The notes: generated by a model from the letters alone, not told the origin. A stretch of 64,000 bases of DNA from Vibrio fluvialis (GCF_900460245.1 NZ_UHIP01000001.1:1-64000); one strand, 5' to 3'; counted from the stretch's first letter, positions 24,159 to 35,430 are shown. A program made the numbers and translations.

Positions 24159-25787
24159 TTAGTCCAGTTGAGGACCTGCCGCAACCAGCGCTTTACCTTC
24201 CGCGTTGTCGGTGTACTTAGCAAAGTTGTTGATAAAGCGAGAGGCCAAATCTTTAGCTTTGCTTTCCCATTGTAGTGGGTCGGTATAAGTATCACGTGGG
24301 TCAAGGATTGCAGGATCTACGCCTGGCAGCGCTGTTGGGACTTCCAGGTTGAAGATAGGAATGTGCTTGGTTTCGGCTTGTTCGATTGAACCATCCAGAA
24401 TTGCATCAATGATGCCACGGGTATCTTTAATCGAGATACGTTTGCCCGTGCCGTTCCAGCCCGTGTTAACCAGGTAAGCTTCCGCACCAGCGGCTTCCAT
24501 GCGTTTCACCAGCACTTCGGCGTACTTGGTCGGGTGTAGCGTCAGGAACGCTGCGCCGAAACAAGCAGAGAAGGTTGGCGTTGGCTCGGTAATGCCGCGT
24601 TCAGTACCGGCCAGTTTGGCTGTAAAGCCAGACAGGAAGTGGTACTTGGTTTGTTCCGGCGTCAGTTTAGACACTGGAGGCAGCACGCCGAATGCATCGG
24701 CAGACAGGAAGATCACTTTGTTCGCGTGACCGCCTTTGGAGACGGGTTTAACGATGTTGTCGATGTGGTAAATCGGGTAAGAAACACGGGTGTTCTCGGT
24801 TTTTGAACCATCATCGAAATCGATCGAGCCATCAGCGCGGACAGTCACGTTTTCCAGCAATGCATCACGACGAATCGCGTTGTAGATGTCTGGCTCGGCT
24901 TCTTTCGATAGCTTGATGGTTTTCGCGTAGCAACCGCCTTCGAAGTTGAAGACGCCATCGTCGTCCCAGCCGTGCTCATCGTCACCAATCAGCGCGCGTT
25001 TTGGATCGGTCGACAGAGTGGTTTTACCGGTACCAGACAGACCAAAGAACACAGCGACGTCGCCATCTTTGCTCATGTTGGCACTACAGTGCATTGACGC
25101 GATGCCTTGCAGCGGCAGGAAGTAGTTCATCATCGCGAACATACCTTTTTTCATCTCGCCGCCGTACCAAGTACCGCCAATCAGTTGCATTTTTTCGGTC
25201 AGGTTGAATACGGTGAAGTTTTCAGAGTTCAGACCGTGTTCCTGCCATTTATCGTTGGTGCATTTCGCGCCGTTCATGACCACGAAATCCGGTTTGAACG
25301 TTGCCAGCTCTTCTTCAGAAGGACGGATGAACATGTTCTTCACGAAGTGAGCCTGCCATGCGACCTCAGTAATAAAGCGTACGCACAGACGGGTATCAGC
25401 GTTCGCGCCACAGTAGCCATCGACCACAAACAGACGCTTGCCGGACAATTGCTTGCCAACCAGCGCTTTCAGATCGTTCCACACGGCCTGATTGATCGGT
25501 TTGTTGTCGTTTTTCGCTTGTTCAGACGTCCACCACATGTTTTCTTCGGTAGTGGCGTCTTTAACGATGAATTTGTCTTTTGGTGAGCGGCCAGTGAAGA
25601 TGCCGGTATCAACGGCCACTGCACCCAGTTCAGTGACTACGCCTTTTTCGTAGCCTTCCAGATCTGAGCGAGTTTCTTCTTCGAATAACAATTCGTAACT
25701 TGGGTTTCGCACCACTTCAGTTACATCGGTTATTCCGTATTGGGTAAGATCTAATTGTGCAGCCTTAGTATGTTCCATAACGGTCAT
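24159..25787 (-). CDS. pckA: Phosphoenolpyruvate carboxykinase (ATP)
   Basis: This 542-residue cytosolic enzyme converts oxaloacetate and ATP to phosphoenolpyruvate, CO2 and ADP in gluconeogenesis. The kinase-1a/P-loop [13 protein letters not shown], metal motif [11 protein letters not shown], substrate loop [10 protein letters not shown] and adenine-site [18 protein letters not shown] are intact. The ATG at 25787 has AAGGAGCAC in good register. It is a single gene with its own terminator and promoter gap. A weak CRP-like match (ggtgagcagataacaa, minus strand) lies about 60 bases upstream, in line with catabolite control seen in relatives. Confidence 0.97.
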   Translation of the reverse strand: MTVMEHTKAAQLDLTQYGITDVTEVVRNPSYELLFEEETRSDLEGYEKGVVTELGAVAVDTGIFTGRSPKDKFIVKDATTEENMWWTSEQAKNDNKPINQAVWNDLKALVGKQLSGKRLFVVDGYCGANADTRLCVRFITEVAWQAHFVKNMFIRPSEEELATFKPDFVVMNGAKCTNDKWQEHGLNSENFTVFNLTEKMQLIGGTWYGGEMKKGMFAMMNYFLPLQGIASMHCSANMSKDGDVAVFFGLSGTGKTTLSTDPKRALIGDDEHGWDDDGVFNFEGGCYAKTIKLSKEAEPDIYNAIRRDALLENVTVRADGSIDFDDGSKTENTRVSYPIYHIDNIVKPVSKGGHANKVIFLSADAFGVLPPVSKLTPEQTKYHFLSGFTAKLAGTERGITEPTPTFSACFGAAFLTLHPTKYAEVLVKRMEAAGAEAYLVNTGWNGTGKRISIKDTRGIIDAILDGSIEQAETKHIPIFNLEVPTALPGVDPAILDPRDTYTDPLQWESKAKDLASRFINNFAKYTDNAEGKALVAAGPQLD

Positions 25788-26063
25788 AGGTGCTCCTTAT
25801 AAGGATTTTGTAGGGATTTTTAATAATGTTTGTAATTGTTATCTGCTCACCATGCTAGCAACGGGGTGGGGAAAAAACAGGGAGATAGTTCAAAAATTAT
25901 CCACGCTTTCCCTGTGGTTTTAGGTAACCCGTCACATATTGTTGGCTGGGGTATTTTATCGCGCACGCAAACCATTGCGCCAGACCAAAGGGATTATTAT
26001 TCCAAAGAAATTAAGTACGGCGTACGGTGAGTGTAACTATTGATTTTATTGGGTTTTGATCAC
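25788..26063. other. pckA upstream region
   Basis: This 276-base gap lies between pckA and the hslO terminator. It should hold the pckA promoter, but no strong -35/-10 pair stands out. A weak CRP-like half palindrome lies near 25840-25856 (minus strand). I see no gene or RNA structure. Confidence 0.4.
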
Positions 26064-26088
26064 AAAAAAAGCCAGCATAATGCTGGCT
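26064..26088 (-). terminator. Terminator of hslR-hslO
   Basis: On the minus strand AGCCAGCA pairs with TGCTGGCT around TTA, followed by seven T residues. It lies about 38 bases after the hslO stop. Confidence 0.9.
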
Positions 26089-26125
26089 GTAGTGGTAAAT
26101 TTTCGTGCTTGTTAAACCCGATAAA

Positions 26126-27016
26126 TTAATGCAGGGTTTTGTTCTCTGAGCTATCTTGTGCGAACAATTCAGCCACTTGCGCGGAATCGAACGAGTAAGT
26201 GGTGCCGCAATAGTCACAATGCAGAGCGACAAAACCTTCTTCTGCCAGAATCTCGTACACCTCGTCACGCGAGAGGGTTACGATCGCTGCGGCGCTGCGC
26301 TCACGAGAACAACCGCACTGGAATTGAACTGGTTGAGGTTCGAATACTTTCACTTTTTCCTGGTTGTACAGGCGGTACAGCAGCTCATTGGCTTCCAGTG
26401 TGAACAGCTCTTCATCCTTCACCGTATTGGTCAGTTGCTCCAGGTGCTCGAAATCTTCCGGAGTGCCTGTGCCGTCGGGCATGATTTGTAGAAGCATGCC
26501 GGCAGCGTGAGGTTTGCCTTCCTGTTCACCAACGCGAATCCACAGGCGGGTTTTCAGCTGTTCTGAACGCAGGAAGTAACCTTCCAGTACTTCAGCCAGA
26601 TTGTCACCTTCCAGGCCAACCACGCCCTGATAGCGCTCGCCCTGTTTCGGTTCAATGGTGATCACCAGATAGCCGCTGCCCATCATATCGTGTAGTCCTG
26701 CGTCATCGGCAATATCGCCTTCCCAGCGAGCCACACCACGTACTTTCTGGTTGTTGTCACCGTTAATCACAGCCAGTGAAACCGGGCCGTTGCCTTGCAG
26801 TTGCAGGGTAATCGAGCCTTCAAACTTCAGCGTAGCCGTCAGCAGTGAGGTCGCAACCAAAAGCTCACCCAACAGTTTCTGTACTGGAGCTGGGTATTCC
26901 TTGCTGGTAATCATGTGTTGGTACGTTTCATCCAGTTGCACCAACTCGCCACGTACTGAAAGATCTTCAAATAGGTAGCGGTTTAACGTGTTTTTCGACA
27001 CTGAGCTTGTAGTCAT
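26126..27016 (-). CDS. hslO: Redox-regulated chaperone Hsp33
   Basis: This 296-residue cytosolic holdase is activated by oxidation and unfolding. The zinc-binding cysteines are visible at the C-terminus as QCGCSRER and HCDYCGTTY (CxC and CxxC, 31 residues apart as in the family). In the reduced form they bind zinc; oxidative stress releases it. It lies 18 bases downstream of hslR, with which it forms the conserved heat-shock pair, and ends at a strong terminator. Confidence 0.96.
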   Translation of the reverse strand: MTTSSVSKNTLNRYLFEDLSVRGELVQLDETYQHMITSKEYPAPVQKLLGELLVATSLLTATLKFEGSITLQLQGNGPVSLAVINGDNNQKVRGVARWEGDIADDAGLHDMMGSGYLVITIEPKQGERYQGVVGLEGDNLAEVLEGYFLRSEQLKTRLWIRVGEQEGKPHAAGMLLQIMPDGTGTPEDFEHLEQLTNTVKDEELFTLEANELLYRLYNQEKVKVFEPQPVQFQCGCSRERSAAAIVTLSRDEVYEILAEEGFVALHCDYCGTTYSFDSAQVAELFAQDSSENKTLH

Positions 27017-27034
27017 AAGGAATAGTCCGGCTCT

Positions 27035-27421
27035 TTATTGATGTTTAAATTTTAGAAGATCGCGGCGCTGTTTTTTATCCGGGCGGCGATCCGGGGCTGG
27101 GTTGGTGGCGTTGAGTTTACGCGCCAGCGCCATGCGCTCGCGTTTCACCACGCTTTCAGCCGTTTCTGAATACAGGGTCTGAGCTTCCGGTGCGCCACGT
27201 CTCTGTTCGGAAACGCGTTCAATTACAACGGTTTTTTCTTCGTTGCCTTGGCGCAGGGTAATGATCGCACCGACTTCGACCAGCTTACTTGGTTTTGTTC
27301 GCTGGCCATTATAGTGAACTTTGCCACCATCGACCATATTCCGCGCCAGCGAGCGAGTTTTGTAAAATCTTGCGGCCCACAACCATTTATCGAGTCGAAC
27401 CGCTTCAGATGGGGAACTCAT
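27035..27421 (-). CDS. hslR: Heat shock protein 15, ribosome recycling
   Basis: This 128-residue protein has an N-terminal S4 RNA-binding domain (RLDKWLWAARFYKTRSLA at residues 9-26) and a basic C-terminal tail (KKQRRDLLKFKHQ). In E. coli Hsp15 rescues 50S subunits that carry stalled nascent chains. It is first gene of hslR-hslO and is divergent from the gsp operon across 224 bases. Confidence 0.95.
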   Translation of the reverse strand: MSSPSEAVRLDKWLWAARFYKTRSLARNMVDGGKVHYNGQRTKPSKLVEVGAIITLRQGNEEKTVVIERVSEQRRGAPEAQTLYSETAESVVKRERMALARKLNATNPAPDRRPDKKQRRDLLKFKHQ

Positions 27422-27543
27422 GCTGGCAAATTACCTCTAATGTGTTTATTTCGCTTTTGGCTTGCTGGTTACAATGGTGATTGCATGTCAGTTTTTCAAG
27501 CAAGTCGACAATTTAATCGTAAGTTAAAAGAAGTCCGCGAAGC

Positions 27544-27570
27544 TTGTGATATATTGCTATATTTTATATA
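27544..27570 (+). promoter_or_regulatory. Candidate promoter of the gspC-N operon
   Basis: TTGTGA (27544-27549) and TATATA (27565-27570) are separated by 15 bases in a very AT-rich stretch between hslR and gspC. Spacing is short of optimal, so the call is tentative. Confidence 0.35.
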
Positions 27571-27645
27571 AGGTCCTGAATTAAAAGGCTCCTACTGATA
27601 AAAAACATGACGTTAGCGCAACAATTTAGGAATGAAGGACACAGA

Positions 27646-28533
27646 GTGGAGCGTATCAATTTACAACAACTGACATCCGGGGATTGGATGCAGCGTTTTC
27701 CACATTGGCAAAAGCCGCTCAGTTTGTGGGTCACTTTGATTTGCATCGCATTGTCTGCGTGGATCGTCGGCAAAATGGTTTGGATGCTGCACAGTGAACA
27801 GACGACGGTCGCCGCATGGTCAGCCAATGCGTCGGCTCAGCCCAAAACCAACAGTGGCATGGACATCAGCGTATTGCAGAAAGGCGATCTGTTCGGACAT
27901 TACAACGACCAGACGCCACCTCCGGCGCCTGTCAAAGTCGACGCGCCTAAAACCCGTTTAAACCTGGTGCTGGTGGGCGTTGTTGCGAGTTCTGAGCCGA
28001 GCCAGAGTTTGGCGGTGATTGCCAATCGTGGGTCTCAGGCAACGTATGGTCTGAATGAAGTGATTGAAGGCACGCGAGTAAAACTCAAAGCGGTGATGCC
28101 GGATCGGGTCATTATTGATAATTCTGGCCGGGATGAGACCCTGATGCTGGAAGGAATAGACTATTCTAAAGTCAGTGCCCAACCTGCCGCAGCACCAACC
28201 CGAACAGCCAAAGACACGCCCGTGGAAGATAAACTCGACGCGATTCGCGCCGCGGTCGCCAAAAACCCCCGCGAAATTTTCCAATACGTCACGCTCTCCC
28301 AGTTGAAGCAGGATGACAAAATTCTGGGCTACCGTGTCAGCCCGGGTAAAGACCCGGCACTGTTTGAGTCAGTGGGATTACAGAACGGCGATATCGCCAC
28401 ACAATTAAATGGTCTGGATCTGACGGATCCGGACGTGATGAGCAAGGTCTTTGAGTCGATTACGGATTTGACCGAGATTAACCTCACAGTAGAACGAGAT
28501 GGACAGCAACATGACATCTATATTCAGTTTTAA
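27646..28533 (+). CDS. gspC: Type II secretion protein GspC/EpsC
   Basis: This inner-membrane clamp protein of the type II secretion system links the cytoplasmic-membrane platform to the GspD secretin. A transmembrane helix (LSLWVTLICIALSAWIVGKM) is followed by the HR domain that contacts GspD and a C-terminal PDZ domain (about residues 210-295). The GTG at 27646 is chosen because AAGGA lies 7-8 bases before it; an in-frame ATG at 27607 has no Shine-Dalgarno and would add 13 residues. It is the first of twelve gsp genes. Confidence 0.93.
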   Translation: MERINLQQLTSGDWMQRFPHWQKPLSLWVTLICIALSAWIVGKMVWMLHSEQTTVAAWSANASAQPKTNSGMDISVLQKGDLFGHYNDQTPPPAPVKVDAPKTRLNLVLVGVVASSEPSQSLAVIANRGSQATYGLNEVIEGTRVKLKAVMPDRVIIDNSGRDETLMLEGIDYSKVSAQPAAAPTRTAKDTPVEDKLDAIRAAVAKNPREIFQYVTLSQLKQDDKILGYRVSPGKDPALFESVGLQNGDIATQLNGLDLTDPDVMSKVFESITDLTEINLTVERDGQQHDIYIQF

Positions 28534-28568
28534 CATCAAAGTGTCAGCAAACGTTGAGGGAGTATTCT

Positions 28569-30605
28569 GTGAAGCATTGGCTTAACAAAAGTGCATGGCT
28601 GTTAGCCGGAAGTTTATTGGCAACGCCGTTAGCACTGGCGAATGAATTCAGCGCCAGCTTTAAAGGCACGGATATTCAGGAATTCATCAACATTGTCGGC
28701 CGCAACCTCGAGAAAACCATTATTGTTGACCCTTCTGTACGAGGCAAAGTGGATGTCCGCAGCTACGATACGTTGAATGAAAAGCAGTACTACAGCTTTT
28801 TCCTCAATGTTCTCGAAGTGTACGGCTTCGCGGTGGTTGAAATGGACAACGGCGTGCTGAAAGTCATCAAGGCGAAGGATGCCAAAACGTCCGCCATTCC
28901 GGTTCTGGGCGATAATGATCGCGCCAACGGCGACAACGTCATCACTCAGGTAGTGGCGGTCAAAAACGTATCAGTGCGTGAACTCTCGCCGCTGCTGCGT
29001 CAGCTGATTGATAACGCAGGCGCGGGTAACGTGGTGCATTACGACCCGGCTAACATCATTCTGATCACTGGCCGCGCGGCGGTGGTTAACCGTCTGGCGG
29101 ACATTATTCGTCGTGTCGATCAGGCTGGTGATAAAGACATCGAAGTGGTTGAGCTTAAAAATGCGTCGGCGTCTGAAATGGTGCGTATCGTTGAAGCGCT
29201 CAATAAGGCCAACGACGCGAAAAATACGCCGGAATTCCTGCAGCCGAAATTCGTCGCCGACGAGCGAACCAATTCAATTCTGATTTCCGGTGACCCGAAA
29301 GTGCGTGAACGTCTCAAACGTCTGATCAGACAGCTGGATGTTGAGATGGCGACCAAAGGCAATAACCGCGTGGTGTACCTCAAATACGCCAAAGCGGAAG
29401 ACCTGGTCGATGTGCTCAAAGGCGTGTCGGATAACCTGCAGGCCGATAAGCAAAATGGCCAGAAAGGCGCCACAGCGTCCGGGGGCGGCCAGCGTAATGA
29501 CGTGATGATTGCTGCGCATGCTGAAACCAACTCACTGGTGATCACGGCGCCGCAGGACATCATGAACGCGATTCTGGATGTGGTTGCACAACTGGATATT
29601 CGTCGTGCTCAGGTCCTAATTGAAGCGCTGATCGTCGAAATGTCGGAAGCAGACGGTATTAACCTAGGCGTGCAGTGGGGCTCTTTGGAAAGCGGCTCTG
29701 TGGTGCAGTTCAGCAACAGCGGCGCTTCGATCGGTAATGTGATGGTCGGTCTGGAAGAAGCCAAAGATCAGACCACGACCGAGTACTACTATGACTCAAG
29801 CGGCAACCGTCGTCCTTATACCAGTACCGAATCGGGTGATTACACCAGCCTCGCGTCAGCACTCTCCGGCATCAATGGTGCTGCGGTCAGCGTGCTGATG
29901 GGCGACTGGACCGCACTGATCAGCGCGGTATCGACCAACTCCAACACCAACATCCTGTCATCGCCAAGCATCACCGTGATGGATAACGGCGAAGCGTCGT
30001 TCATCGTCGGTGAAGAAGTGCCGGTGATTACTGGCTCAACATCGAGCTCAAATAACGATAATCCGTTTCAGACGGTGGATCGTAAAGAGGTCGGTATCAA
30101 ACTCAAAGTGGTACCACAAATCAACGAAGGCGATTCCGTACAGCTGTCGATTGAACAGGAAGTTTCCAACGTACTGGGTGCGAATGGCGCGGTCGATGTG
30201 CGTTTTGCCAAACGTCAGCTCAATACTTCTGTCATGGTACAGGATGGTCAGATGCTGGTGCTGGGTGGCTTGATTGATGAGCGTACGGCTGAAAGCGAAT
30301 CCAAAGTGCCACTGCTGGGCGACATTCCGATTCTGGGCCATCTGTTCACCTCAACCAGTACTCAGGTTGAGAAGAAAAACCTGATGGTCTTTATCAAGCC
30401 AACCATCATCCGCAACGGCGTAACCGCCGATGGTATTACGCAGCGTAAATACAACTACATTCGCGCTGAACAACTGTTTAAAGCGGATAAAGGCTTGAAA
30501 CTGATGGAAGACAGCAACATTCCGGTGCTGCCGAAATATGGTCAGGATCGCCTGCATCAACCTGAAATTCAGGCATTTATTGAACAAATGGACGAGAAGC
30601 AATGA
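28569..30605 (+). CDS. gspD: Type II secretion outer membrane secretin GspD/EpsD
   Basis: This 678-residue subunit forms the pentadecameric outer-membrane channel. A signal peptide ending [10 protein letters not shown] is followed by domains N0-N3 (about residues 25-345) and the secretin domain. The latter carries [23 protein letters not shown] and [11 protein letters not shown]. The GTG at 28569 (MKHWLNKS) has GAGGGAG upstream; an upstream TTG frame is not needed. It probably needs a pilotin or ExeAB-type proteins, not encoded here. Its last 4 bases overlap gspE. Confidence 0.97.
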   Translation: MKHWLNKSAWLLAGSLLATPLALANEFSASFKGTDIQEFINIVGRNLEKTIIVDPSVRGKVDVRSYDTLNEKQYYSFFLNVLEVYGFAVVEMDNGVLKVIKAKDAKTSAIPVLGDNDRANGDNVITQVVAVKNVSVRELSPLLRQLIDNAGAGNVVHYDPANIILITGRAAVVNRLADIIRRVDQAGDKDIEVVELKNASASEMVRIVEALNKANDAKNTPEFLQPKFVADERTNSILISGDPKVRERLKRLIRQLDVEMATKGNNRVVYLKYAKAEDLVDVLKGVSDNLQADKQNGQKGATASGGGQRNDVMIAAHAETNSLVITAPQDIMNAILDVVAQLDIRRAQVLIEALIVEMSEADGINLGVQWGSLESGSVVQFSNSGASIGNVMVGLEEAKDQTTTEYYYDSSGNRRPYTSTESGDYTSLASALSGINGAAVSVLMGDWTALISAVSTNSNTNILSSPSITVMDNGEASFIVGEEVPVITGSTSSSNNDNPFQTVDRKEVGIKLKVVPQINEGDSVQLSIEQEVSNVLGANGAVDVRFAKRQLNTSVMVQDGQMLVLGGLIDERTAESESKVPLLGDIPILGHLFTSTSTQVEKKNLMVFIKPTIIRNGVTADGITQRKYNYIRAEQLFKADKGLKLMEDSNIPVLPKYGQDRLHQPEIQAFIEQMDEKQ

Positions 30606-32113
30606 CGGAAGTGGTAGCAGCGCAAGTGGCCCGTAATCTGGTTCGCCGTTTGCCGTTTAGCTTCGCGAACCGCTACAAGATTGTGCTGGAATGGCACGAT
30701 GGCCTAGAGACGCCGACGGTCTATTACGTGGCTCCGATGTCGATGGCGCCGCTGGCTGAGGTCCGCCGCGTGGTCAAAGGCAGACTGACCTTAGTCGAGC
30801 TGCCAGCGAACGAGTTTGAAAGCAAACTGACTCAGGTGTACCAGCGTGATTCGTCGGAAGCCCGTCAGTTAATGGAAGACATCGGTGCCGACAGCGATGA
30901 TTTCTTCTCGATAGTGGAAGAATTGCCACAAAACGAAGACCTGCTCGAATCGGAAGACGATGCGCCCATCATTAAACTGATTAACGCCATGCTCGGCGAA
31001 GCGATCAAAGAAGGCGCATCCGATATTCATATCGAGACGTTTGAGAAAGCGTTGTCGATTCGTTTTCGTGTCGACGGTGTACTGCGTGAAGTGTTGTCGC
31101 CGAGCCGCAAGCTCTCGCCGCTGCTGGTGTCGCGGGTCAAAGTCATGGCTAAGCTCGATATTGCAGAAAAACGCGTCCCGCAGGATGGCCGGATTTCGCT
31201 GCGCATTGGTGGTCGTTCGGTGGATGTGCGGGTGTCAACCATGCCCTCATCCCATGGCGAACGGGTGGTTATGCGTCTGCTCGACAAAAACGCGACCCGT
31301 CTGGATCTGCACAGTTTGGGAATGACCGAGCGTAACCACGACAACTTCCGCCATCTGATTGAACGCCCGCACGGCATTTTGCTGGTTACCGGCCCGACGG
31401 GTTCGGGTAAATCGACCACGCTGTATGCTGGTTTGCAGGAGCTCAACAGCAACGAGCGCAATATTCTGACCGTCGAAGATCCGATCGAATTCGATATCGA
31501 CGGCATTGGCCAGACTCAGGTTAACCCGAAAGTGGACATGACCTTTGCCCGCGGGTTGCGTGCTATTTTGCGCCAGGACCCGGATGTGGTGATGGTGGGG
31601 GAGATTCGCGACCTGGAGACTGCGCAGATTGCCGTACAGGCGTCGCTGACTGGTCACCTGGTGATGTCAACGCTGCACACCAATACTGCGATTGGCGCGG
31701 TGACGCGTCTGCGCGATATGGGCATTGAACCATTTCTGATTTCTTCATCGCTGCTGGGCGTATTGGCTCAGCGTCTGGTACGTACCCTGTGCCCGGACTG
31801 TAAAGTGCCGTATGAAGCGGATAAAGAGCAGCGTAAGTTGTTCGATTTGAAGAAAAAAGATGAGCTGATCTTATACAAAGCGCATGGCTGCGAGAAATGT
31901 AACTTCAAAGGCTATCGTGGCCGGACCGGGATCCATGAACTGGTGCTGGTGACGGATGAAGTTCAGGCGCTGATTCACGCCGAAGCGGGTGAACAGGCGA
32001 TTGAAAAGCTGGTGCGCGAAACCACACCGAGCATTCGCGACGATGGCCTGGAAAAAGTGCGTCTGGGCGTGACCTCGCTTGAAGAAGTGATGCGCGTGAC
32101 CAAGGAGTCCTGA
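30602..32113 (+). CDS. gspE: Type II secretion ATPase GspE/EpsE
   Basis: This 503-residue cytoplasmic hexameric ATPase drives pseudopilus assembly. N-terminal domains bind GspL. Walker [10 protein letters not shown] lies near residue 265, followed by the Asp box, Walker [11 protein letters not shown] and His box [11 protein letters not shown] tetracysteine zinc module (CPDC near 396 and CEKC near 429) is intact. ATG overlaps the gspD stop (ATGA), implying translational coupling. Confidence 0.98.
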   Translation: MTEVVAAQVARNLVRRLPFSFANRYKIVLEWHDGLETPTVYYVAPMSMAPLAEVRRVVKGRLTLVELPANEFESKLTQVYQRDSSEARQLMEDIGADSDDFFSIVEELPQNEDLLESEDDAPIIKLINAMLGEAIKEGASDIHIETFEKALSIRFRVDGVLREVLSPSRKLSPLLVSRVKVMAKLDIAEKRVPQDGRISLRIGGRSVDVRVSTMPSSHGERVVMRLLDKNATRLDLHSLGMTERNHDNFRHLIERPHGILLVTGPTGSGKSTTLYAGLQELNSNERNILTVEDPIEFDIDGIGQTQVNPKVDMTFARGLRAILRQDPDVVMVGEIRDLETAQIAVQASLTGHLVMSTLHTNTAIGAVTRLRDMGIEPFLISSSLLGVLAQRLVRTLCPDCKVPYEADKEQRKLFDLKKKDELILYKAHGCEKCNFKGYRGRTGIHELVLVTDEVQALIHAEAGEQAIEKLVRETTPSIRDDGLEKVRLGVTSLEEVMRVTKES

Positions 32114-33336
32114 TGGCCGCGTTTGAATACAAAGCGCTGGATGCTCGTGGCAAACAGAAAAAAGGTGTCTTGGAAGGCGACAATGCGCGTCAGGTGCGCC
32201 TGCGTCTCAAAGAGCAGGGGCTGGTGCCGGTCGAGGTCGTCGAAACCAAAGTCAAAGCGGCTAAGGCGCAGAGTGCCAGTCTCGGTTTCTCCCGTCGTGG
32301 TATCAGCACGCCGGATCTGGCGCTGCTGACGCGTCAGCTTTCAACGCTGGTACAGTCGGGTATGCCGCTGGAAGAGTGTCTGCGCGCGGTGTCCGAGCAG
32401 TCTGAGAAACCTCGTATTCGCAATATGCTGGCGGCGGTACGCTCCAAAGTCACCGAAGGTTATACGCTGGCAGACAGTATGGCGGATTACCCGCAGGTGT
32501 TTGATGAGCTGTTTCGCTCCATGGTGGCTGCCGGGGAAAAATCCGGTCATCTTGATTCGGTGCTGGAGCGTCTGGCGGATTATGCAGAAAACCGCCAGAA
32601 ACTGCGTTCCAAACTGCTACAGGCAATGCTGTATCCGATTGTACTGGTGGTATTTGCAGTCTGTATCGTGGCGTTTCTGCTGGCCGCAGTGGTCCCGAAA
32701 ATTGTCGGCCAGTTTATTCAGATGGGGCAGGAACTGCCGAAATCGACTCAGTTTCTGCTCTCGGCCAGTGATTTTGTGCAGCATTGGGGTATCCAGTTGG
32801 TGATTGCGCTGATGCTGGTGGTCTACCTGTGCCGCTGGCTGCTGCGTAAGCCGGATGTGCGCCTGAACTGGGATCGCCGAGTGATTCACATGCCGGTCAT
32901 CGGCAAAATTGCCCGCGGCCTGAACACCTCGCGTTTTGCGCGCACGCTGTCCATCTGTACCTCCAGTGCCATTCCTATTCTCGATGGTATGCGCGTGGCG
33001 GTCGATGTCATGACCAATCAGTACGTCAAACAGCAAGTGCTGGCGGCGGCTGAGAACGTGCGTGAAGGTTCGAGCCTGCGTAAAGCGCTCGATCAGACCA
33101 AACTGTTTCCTCCGATGATGCTGCACATGATCGCCAGTGGCGAGCAGAGTGGTGAGCTGGAAAGCATGCTCACGCGCGCGGCCGATAACCAGGACACCAA
33201 CTTTGAATCCACGGTCAATATTGCGCTGGGGATTTTCACTCCGGCACTGATCGCGCTGATGGCAGGTCTGGTGCTGTTTATCGTCATGGCAACGCTGATG
33301 CCTATTCTTGAAATGAATAACTTGATGAGCCGCTGA
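32113..33336 (+). CDS. gspF: Type II secretion inner membrane platform protein GspF/EpsF
   Basis: This 407-residue polytopic protein has two repeated GspF domains (about residues 70-195 and 270-395), each ending in transmembrane helices, with three membrane segments in all. It couples the GspE motor to pseudopilin insertion. AAGGAG precedes the ATG, which overlaps the gspE stop by one base (TGATG). Confidence 0.97.
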   Translation: MAAFEYKALDARGKQKKGVLEGDNARQVRLRLKEQGLVPVEVVETKVKAAKAQSASLGFSRRGISTPDLALLTRQLSTLVQSGMPLEECLRAVSEQSEKPRIRNMLAAVRSKVTEGYTLADSMADYPQVFDELFRSMVAAGEKSGHLDSVLERLADYAENRQKLRSKLLQAMLYPIVLVVFAVCIVAFLLAAVVPKIVGQFIQMGQELPKSTQFLLSASDFVQHWGIQLVIALMLVVYLCRWLLRKPDVRLNWDRRVIHMPVIGKIARGLNTSRFARTLSICTSSAIPILDGMRVAVDVMTNQYVKQQVLAAAENVREGSSLRKALDQTKLFPPMMLHMIASGEQSGELESMLTRAADNQDTNFESTVNIALGIFTPALIALMAGLVLFIVMATLMPILEMNNLMSR

Positions 33337-33373
33337 GTCGGCTCAACTTCGCCTTGTTTAACATGGAGTCTTT

Positions 33374-33817
33374 ATGAACAAAAAAGTAAACAAACAGTCT
33401 GGTTTTACCTTGCTGGAAGTGATGGTCGTGGTGGTGATTCTGGGTATTCTGGCCAGCTTCGTTGTTCCTAATCTGTTAGGTAACAAAGAAAAAGCGGACC
33501 AACAGAAAGCGATTACGGACATCGTGGCACTGGAAAATGCACTCGATATGTACAAACTGGACAACAACGTTTACCCAACCACCGACCAAGGGCTTGACGC
33601 GCTGGTCAACAAACCATCCAGTCCTGAGCCGCGCAACTACCGTGCCGGTGGCTACATTAAGCGTCTGCCAAAAGATCCTTGGGGCAACGATTACCAATAC
33701 CTGAGCCCGGGTGATAAAGGCACGATTGACGTCTTTACGCTGGGTGCGGATGGTCAGGAAGGCGGTGAAGGAACCAGTACCGATATCGGTAACTGGAACC
33801 TGCAGGATTTCCAATAA
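33374..33817 (+). CDS. gspG: Major pseudopilin GspG/EpsG
   Basis: This 147-residue major subunit of the T2SS pseudopilus has a short basic leader cut by prepilin peptidase at KQSG|FTLLEV, with Glu at +5. The long hydrophobic helix follows. The C-terminal region, with the calcium-site segment LGADGQEGGEG, is typical of GspG. GGAG lies 8 bases before the ATG. The peptidase (PilD) is not in this window. Confidence 0.97.
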   Translation: MNKKVNKQSGFTLLEVMVVVVILGILASFVVPNLLGNKEKADQQKAITDIVALENALDMYKLDNNVYPTTDQGLDALVNKPSSPEPRNYRAGGYIKRLPKDPWGNDYQYLSPGDKGTIDVFTLGADGQEGGEGTSTDIGNWNLQDFQ

Positions 33818-33850
33818 GGTCGGTAGGGCGGTTCTGCCGCCCGGTGATGT

Positions 33851-34453
33851 ATGACGAGTTGCGACGGTGTGATGAAGTGCAAACGCGGGTTTACCCTGCT
33901 GGAAATTCTGCTGGTGTTGGTGCTGTTGTCAATGAGTGCCGTGGCAGTGATTGCCACGTTGCCTTCGAAACAGAACGACGACGCCAAAGAAGTCGCGGAA
34001 AGCCTTTATCAGCGTCTGCAACTGCTGAATGAAGAAGCGATCCTCAGCGGGCTTGATTATGGCCTGCGCGTGGATGAAAAAACGCACCAACTGCATTTTC
34101 TCAGTCTGAATGAGAAAGGCTGGCAGCGGCTGAATAAGTCCGGTTTTGCTTCGATGTTAGCGCTGAAAGAGGGTCTGGCGATGCAGTTTTTGCCAGGCGG
34201 CGATGTCTGGCAGGACAAAGATCGACTGTTCAAACCCGGCTCGCTGTTTGATGAAGAGATGTTTGCCGCGAAGGAAGACGAGAAGAAAGTGCGTCCGCCG
34301 CAGGTGTTTATTCTGTCCAGCGGTGAGCTGACCCCGTTTACGCTTGATGTCTTCGCAACCGGGGATAACCCGGAGAAAGGGTGGCAGGTGCGTGTGCAGG
34401 ATAATGGTGAAATTCGCCTGCTGGCGCCGGGAGAGCACAATGCGAAGCGCTAA
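33851..34453 (+). CDS. gspH: Minor pseudopilin GspH/EpsH
   Basis: This minor pseudopilin has the prepilin peptidase site KRG|FTLLEI, then a hydrophobic helix and a beta-rich C-terminal domain. It is 200 residues from the ATG at 33851; an ATG at 33872 gives a 6-residue leader like other GspH proteins. Neither start has a convincing Shine-Dalgarno, so the start is open. gspI begins 14 bases before its end. Confidence 0.93.
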   Translation: MTSCDGVMKCKRGFTLLEILLVLVLLSMSAVAVIATLPSKQNDDAKEVAESLYQRLQLLNEEAILSGLDYGLRVDEKTHQLHFLSLNEKGWQRLNKSGFASMLALKEGLAMQFLPGGDVWQDKDRLFKPGSLFDEEMFAAKEDEKKVRPPQVFILSSGELTPFTLDVFATGDNPEKGWQVRVQDNGEIRLLAPGEHNAKR

Positions 34454-34796
34454 GCGAGGGTTTACTCTGCTGGAAGTGCTGGTCGCACTGGCCATTTTTG
34501 CCACCGCGGCCATCAGTGTCATGCGCGCCGTGAGCCAGCACATCAATACCATCAGCTATCTGGAAGAGAAAACCTTTGCGGCGATGGTGGTGGATAATCA
34601 AATGGCCAATGTCATGCTGGCGAATACCACGCCACAGGCACGGGAAGGGACGCAGCAACTGGCAGGACGCACCTGGTACTGGAAAGTCACGCCAGTGAAA
34701 ACCAGTAACGATATTCTGGCGGCGTTTGACGTCAGTGTTGCGACTGAGAAAAAAGCCGCTCCGGTGGTCACGGTGAGAAGTTATGTGGCGAAATAA
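34440..34796 (+). CDS. gspI: Minor pseudopilin GspI/EpsI
   Basis: This 118-residue minor pseudopilin has the processing site KRG|FTLLEV at residues 4-12. With GspJ and GspK it forms the pseudopilus tip that starts assembly. The ATG at 34440 gives the expected length and leader; an open frame reaching back to 34344 lies within gspH and is not supported. Overlaps gspH and gspJ by 14 bases each. Confidence 0.95.
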   Translation: MRSAKRGFTLLEVLVALAIFATAAISVMRAVSQHINTISYLEEKTFAAMVVDNQMANVMLANTTPQAREGTQQLAGRTWYWKVTPVKTSNDILAAFDVSVATEKKAAPVVTVRSYVAK

Positions 34797-35430
34797 CGCT
34801 GGACGTCAGCGCCGCCTGCGCGGCTTCACCCTGATTGAAGTGCTGGTGGCAATGGCCATTTTTGCCAGTCTGAGTCTTGCGGCGTATCAGGTGCTGAATC
34901 AGGTGCAGCGCAGCAACAGTTTGTCTGCTGAGCGCGAAGCCCGCCTGAGCGAGCTGCAACGTGCCGTGGTGATGATGGATGCCGATTTTCGTCAGATGGC
35001 GCTGCGCCGCTTTCGAACCAATGGCGAAGAGCCGGGCGAAAAAATGCTGCTGTGGAGTGACTATCTGCTCGACTCTGACAGCAAAGGCGTGCTGTTTGTG
35101 CGTTTGGGGTGGCATAACCCGCAGCAACAGTTTCCGCGTGGCGAAGTTGCTAAGGTTGGCTATCGTATAAAAGATGGCGTGCTTGAACGGTTGTGGTGGC
35201 GTTATGCCGACACGCCCGTGGCCCAAGAGCCTGTCGTAATGCCGCTGCTGACTCAGGTTGAATCCTGGTCGATGAAGTTTTATCACAAAGGGGAGTGGCT
35301 GGATGAATGGGATGCCAAAAACGCCATTCCGCAGGCCGTATCGATCACGCTGACACTGAAAGATTACGGTCAGATTGAACGCATCTACCTGACCACGGGT
35401 GGTCAGTTGGGAGATGGCAATGATTCGTAA
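34783..35430 (+). CDS. gspJ: Minor pseudopilin GspJ/EpsJ
   Basis: This 215-residue minor pseudopilin has a longer basic leader ending at [10 protein letters not shown] and then the usual N-terminal helix. The globular domain carries [15 protein letters not shown], characteristic of GspJ. Starts inside the gspI 3' end. Confidence 0.95.
   Translation: MWRNNAGRQRRLRGFTLIEVLVAMAIFASLSLAAYQVLNQVQRSNSLSAEREARLSELQRAVVMMDADFRQMALRRFRTNGEEPGEKMLLWSDYLLDSDSKGVLFVRLGWHNPQQQFPRGEVAKVGYRIKDGVLERLWWRYADTPVAQEPVVMPLLTQVESWSMKFYHKGEWLDEWDAKNAIPQAVSITLTLKDYGQIERIYLTTGGQLGDGNDS

Noticed and set aside
29120..29563. Minus-strand frame inside gspD
   Set aside because: Serine/arginine-rich shadow of the secretin gene with no supporting signal.
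34344..34439. 32-codon upstream extension of gspI
   Set aside because: It lies within gspH and would place the prepilin leader far from the N-terminus, contrary to pseudopilin processing.
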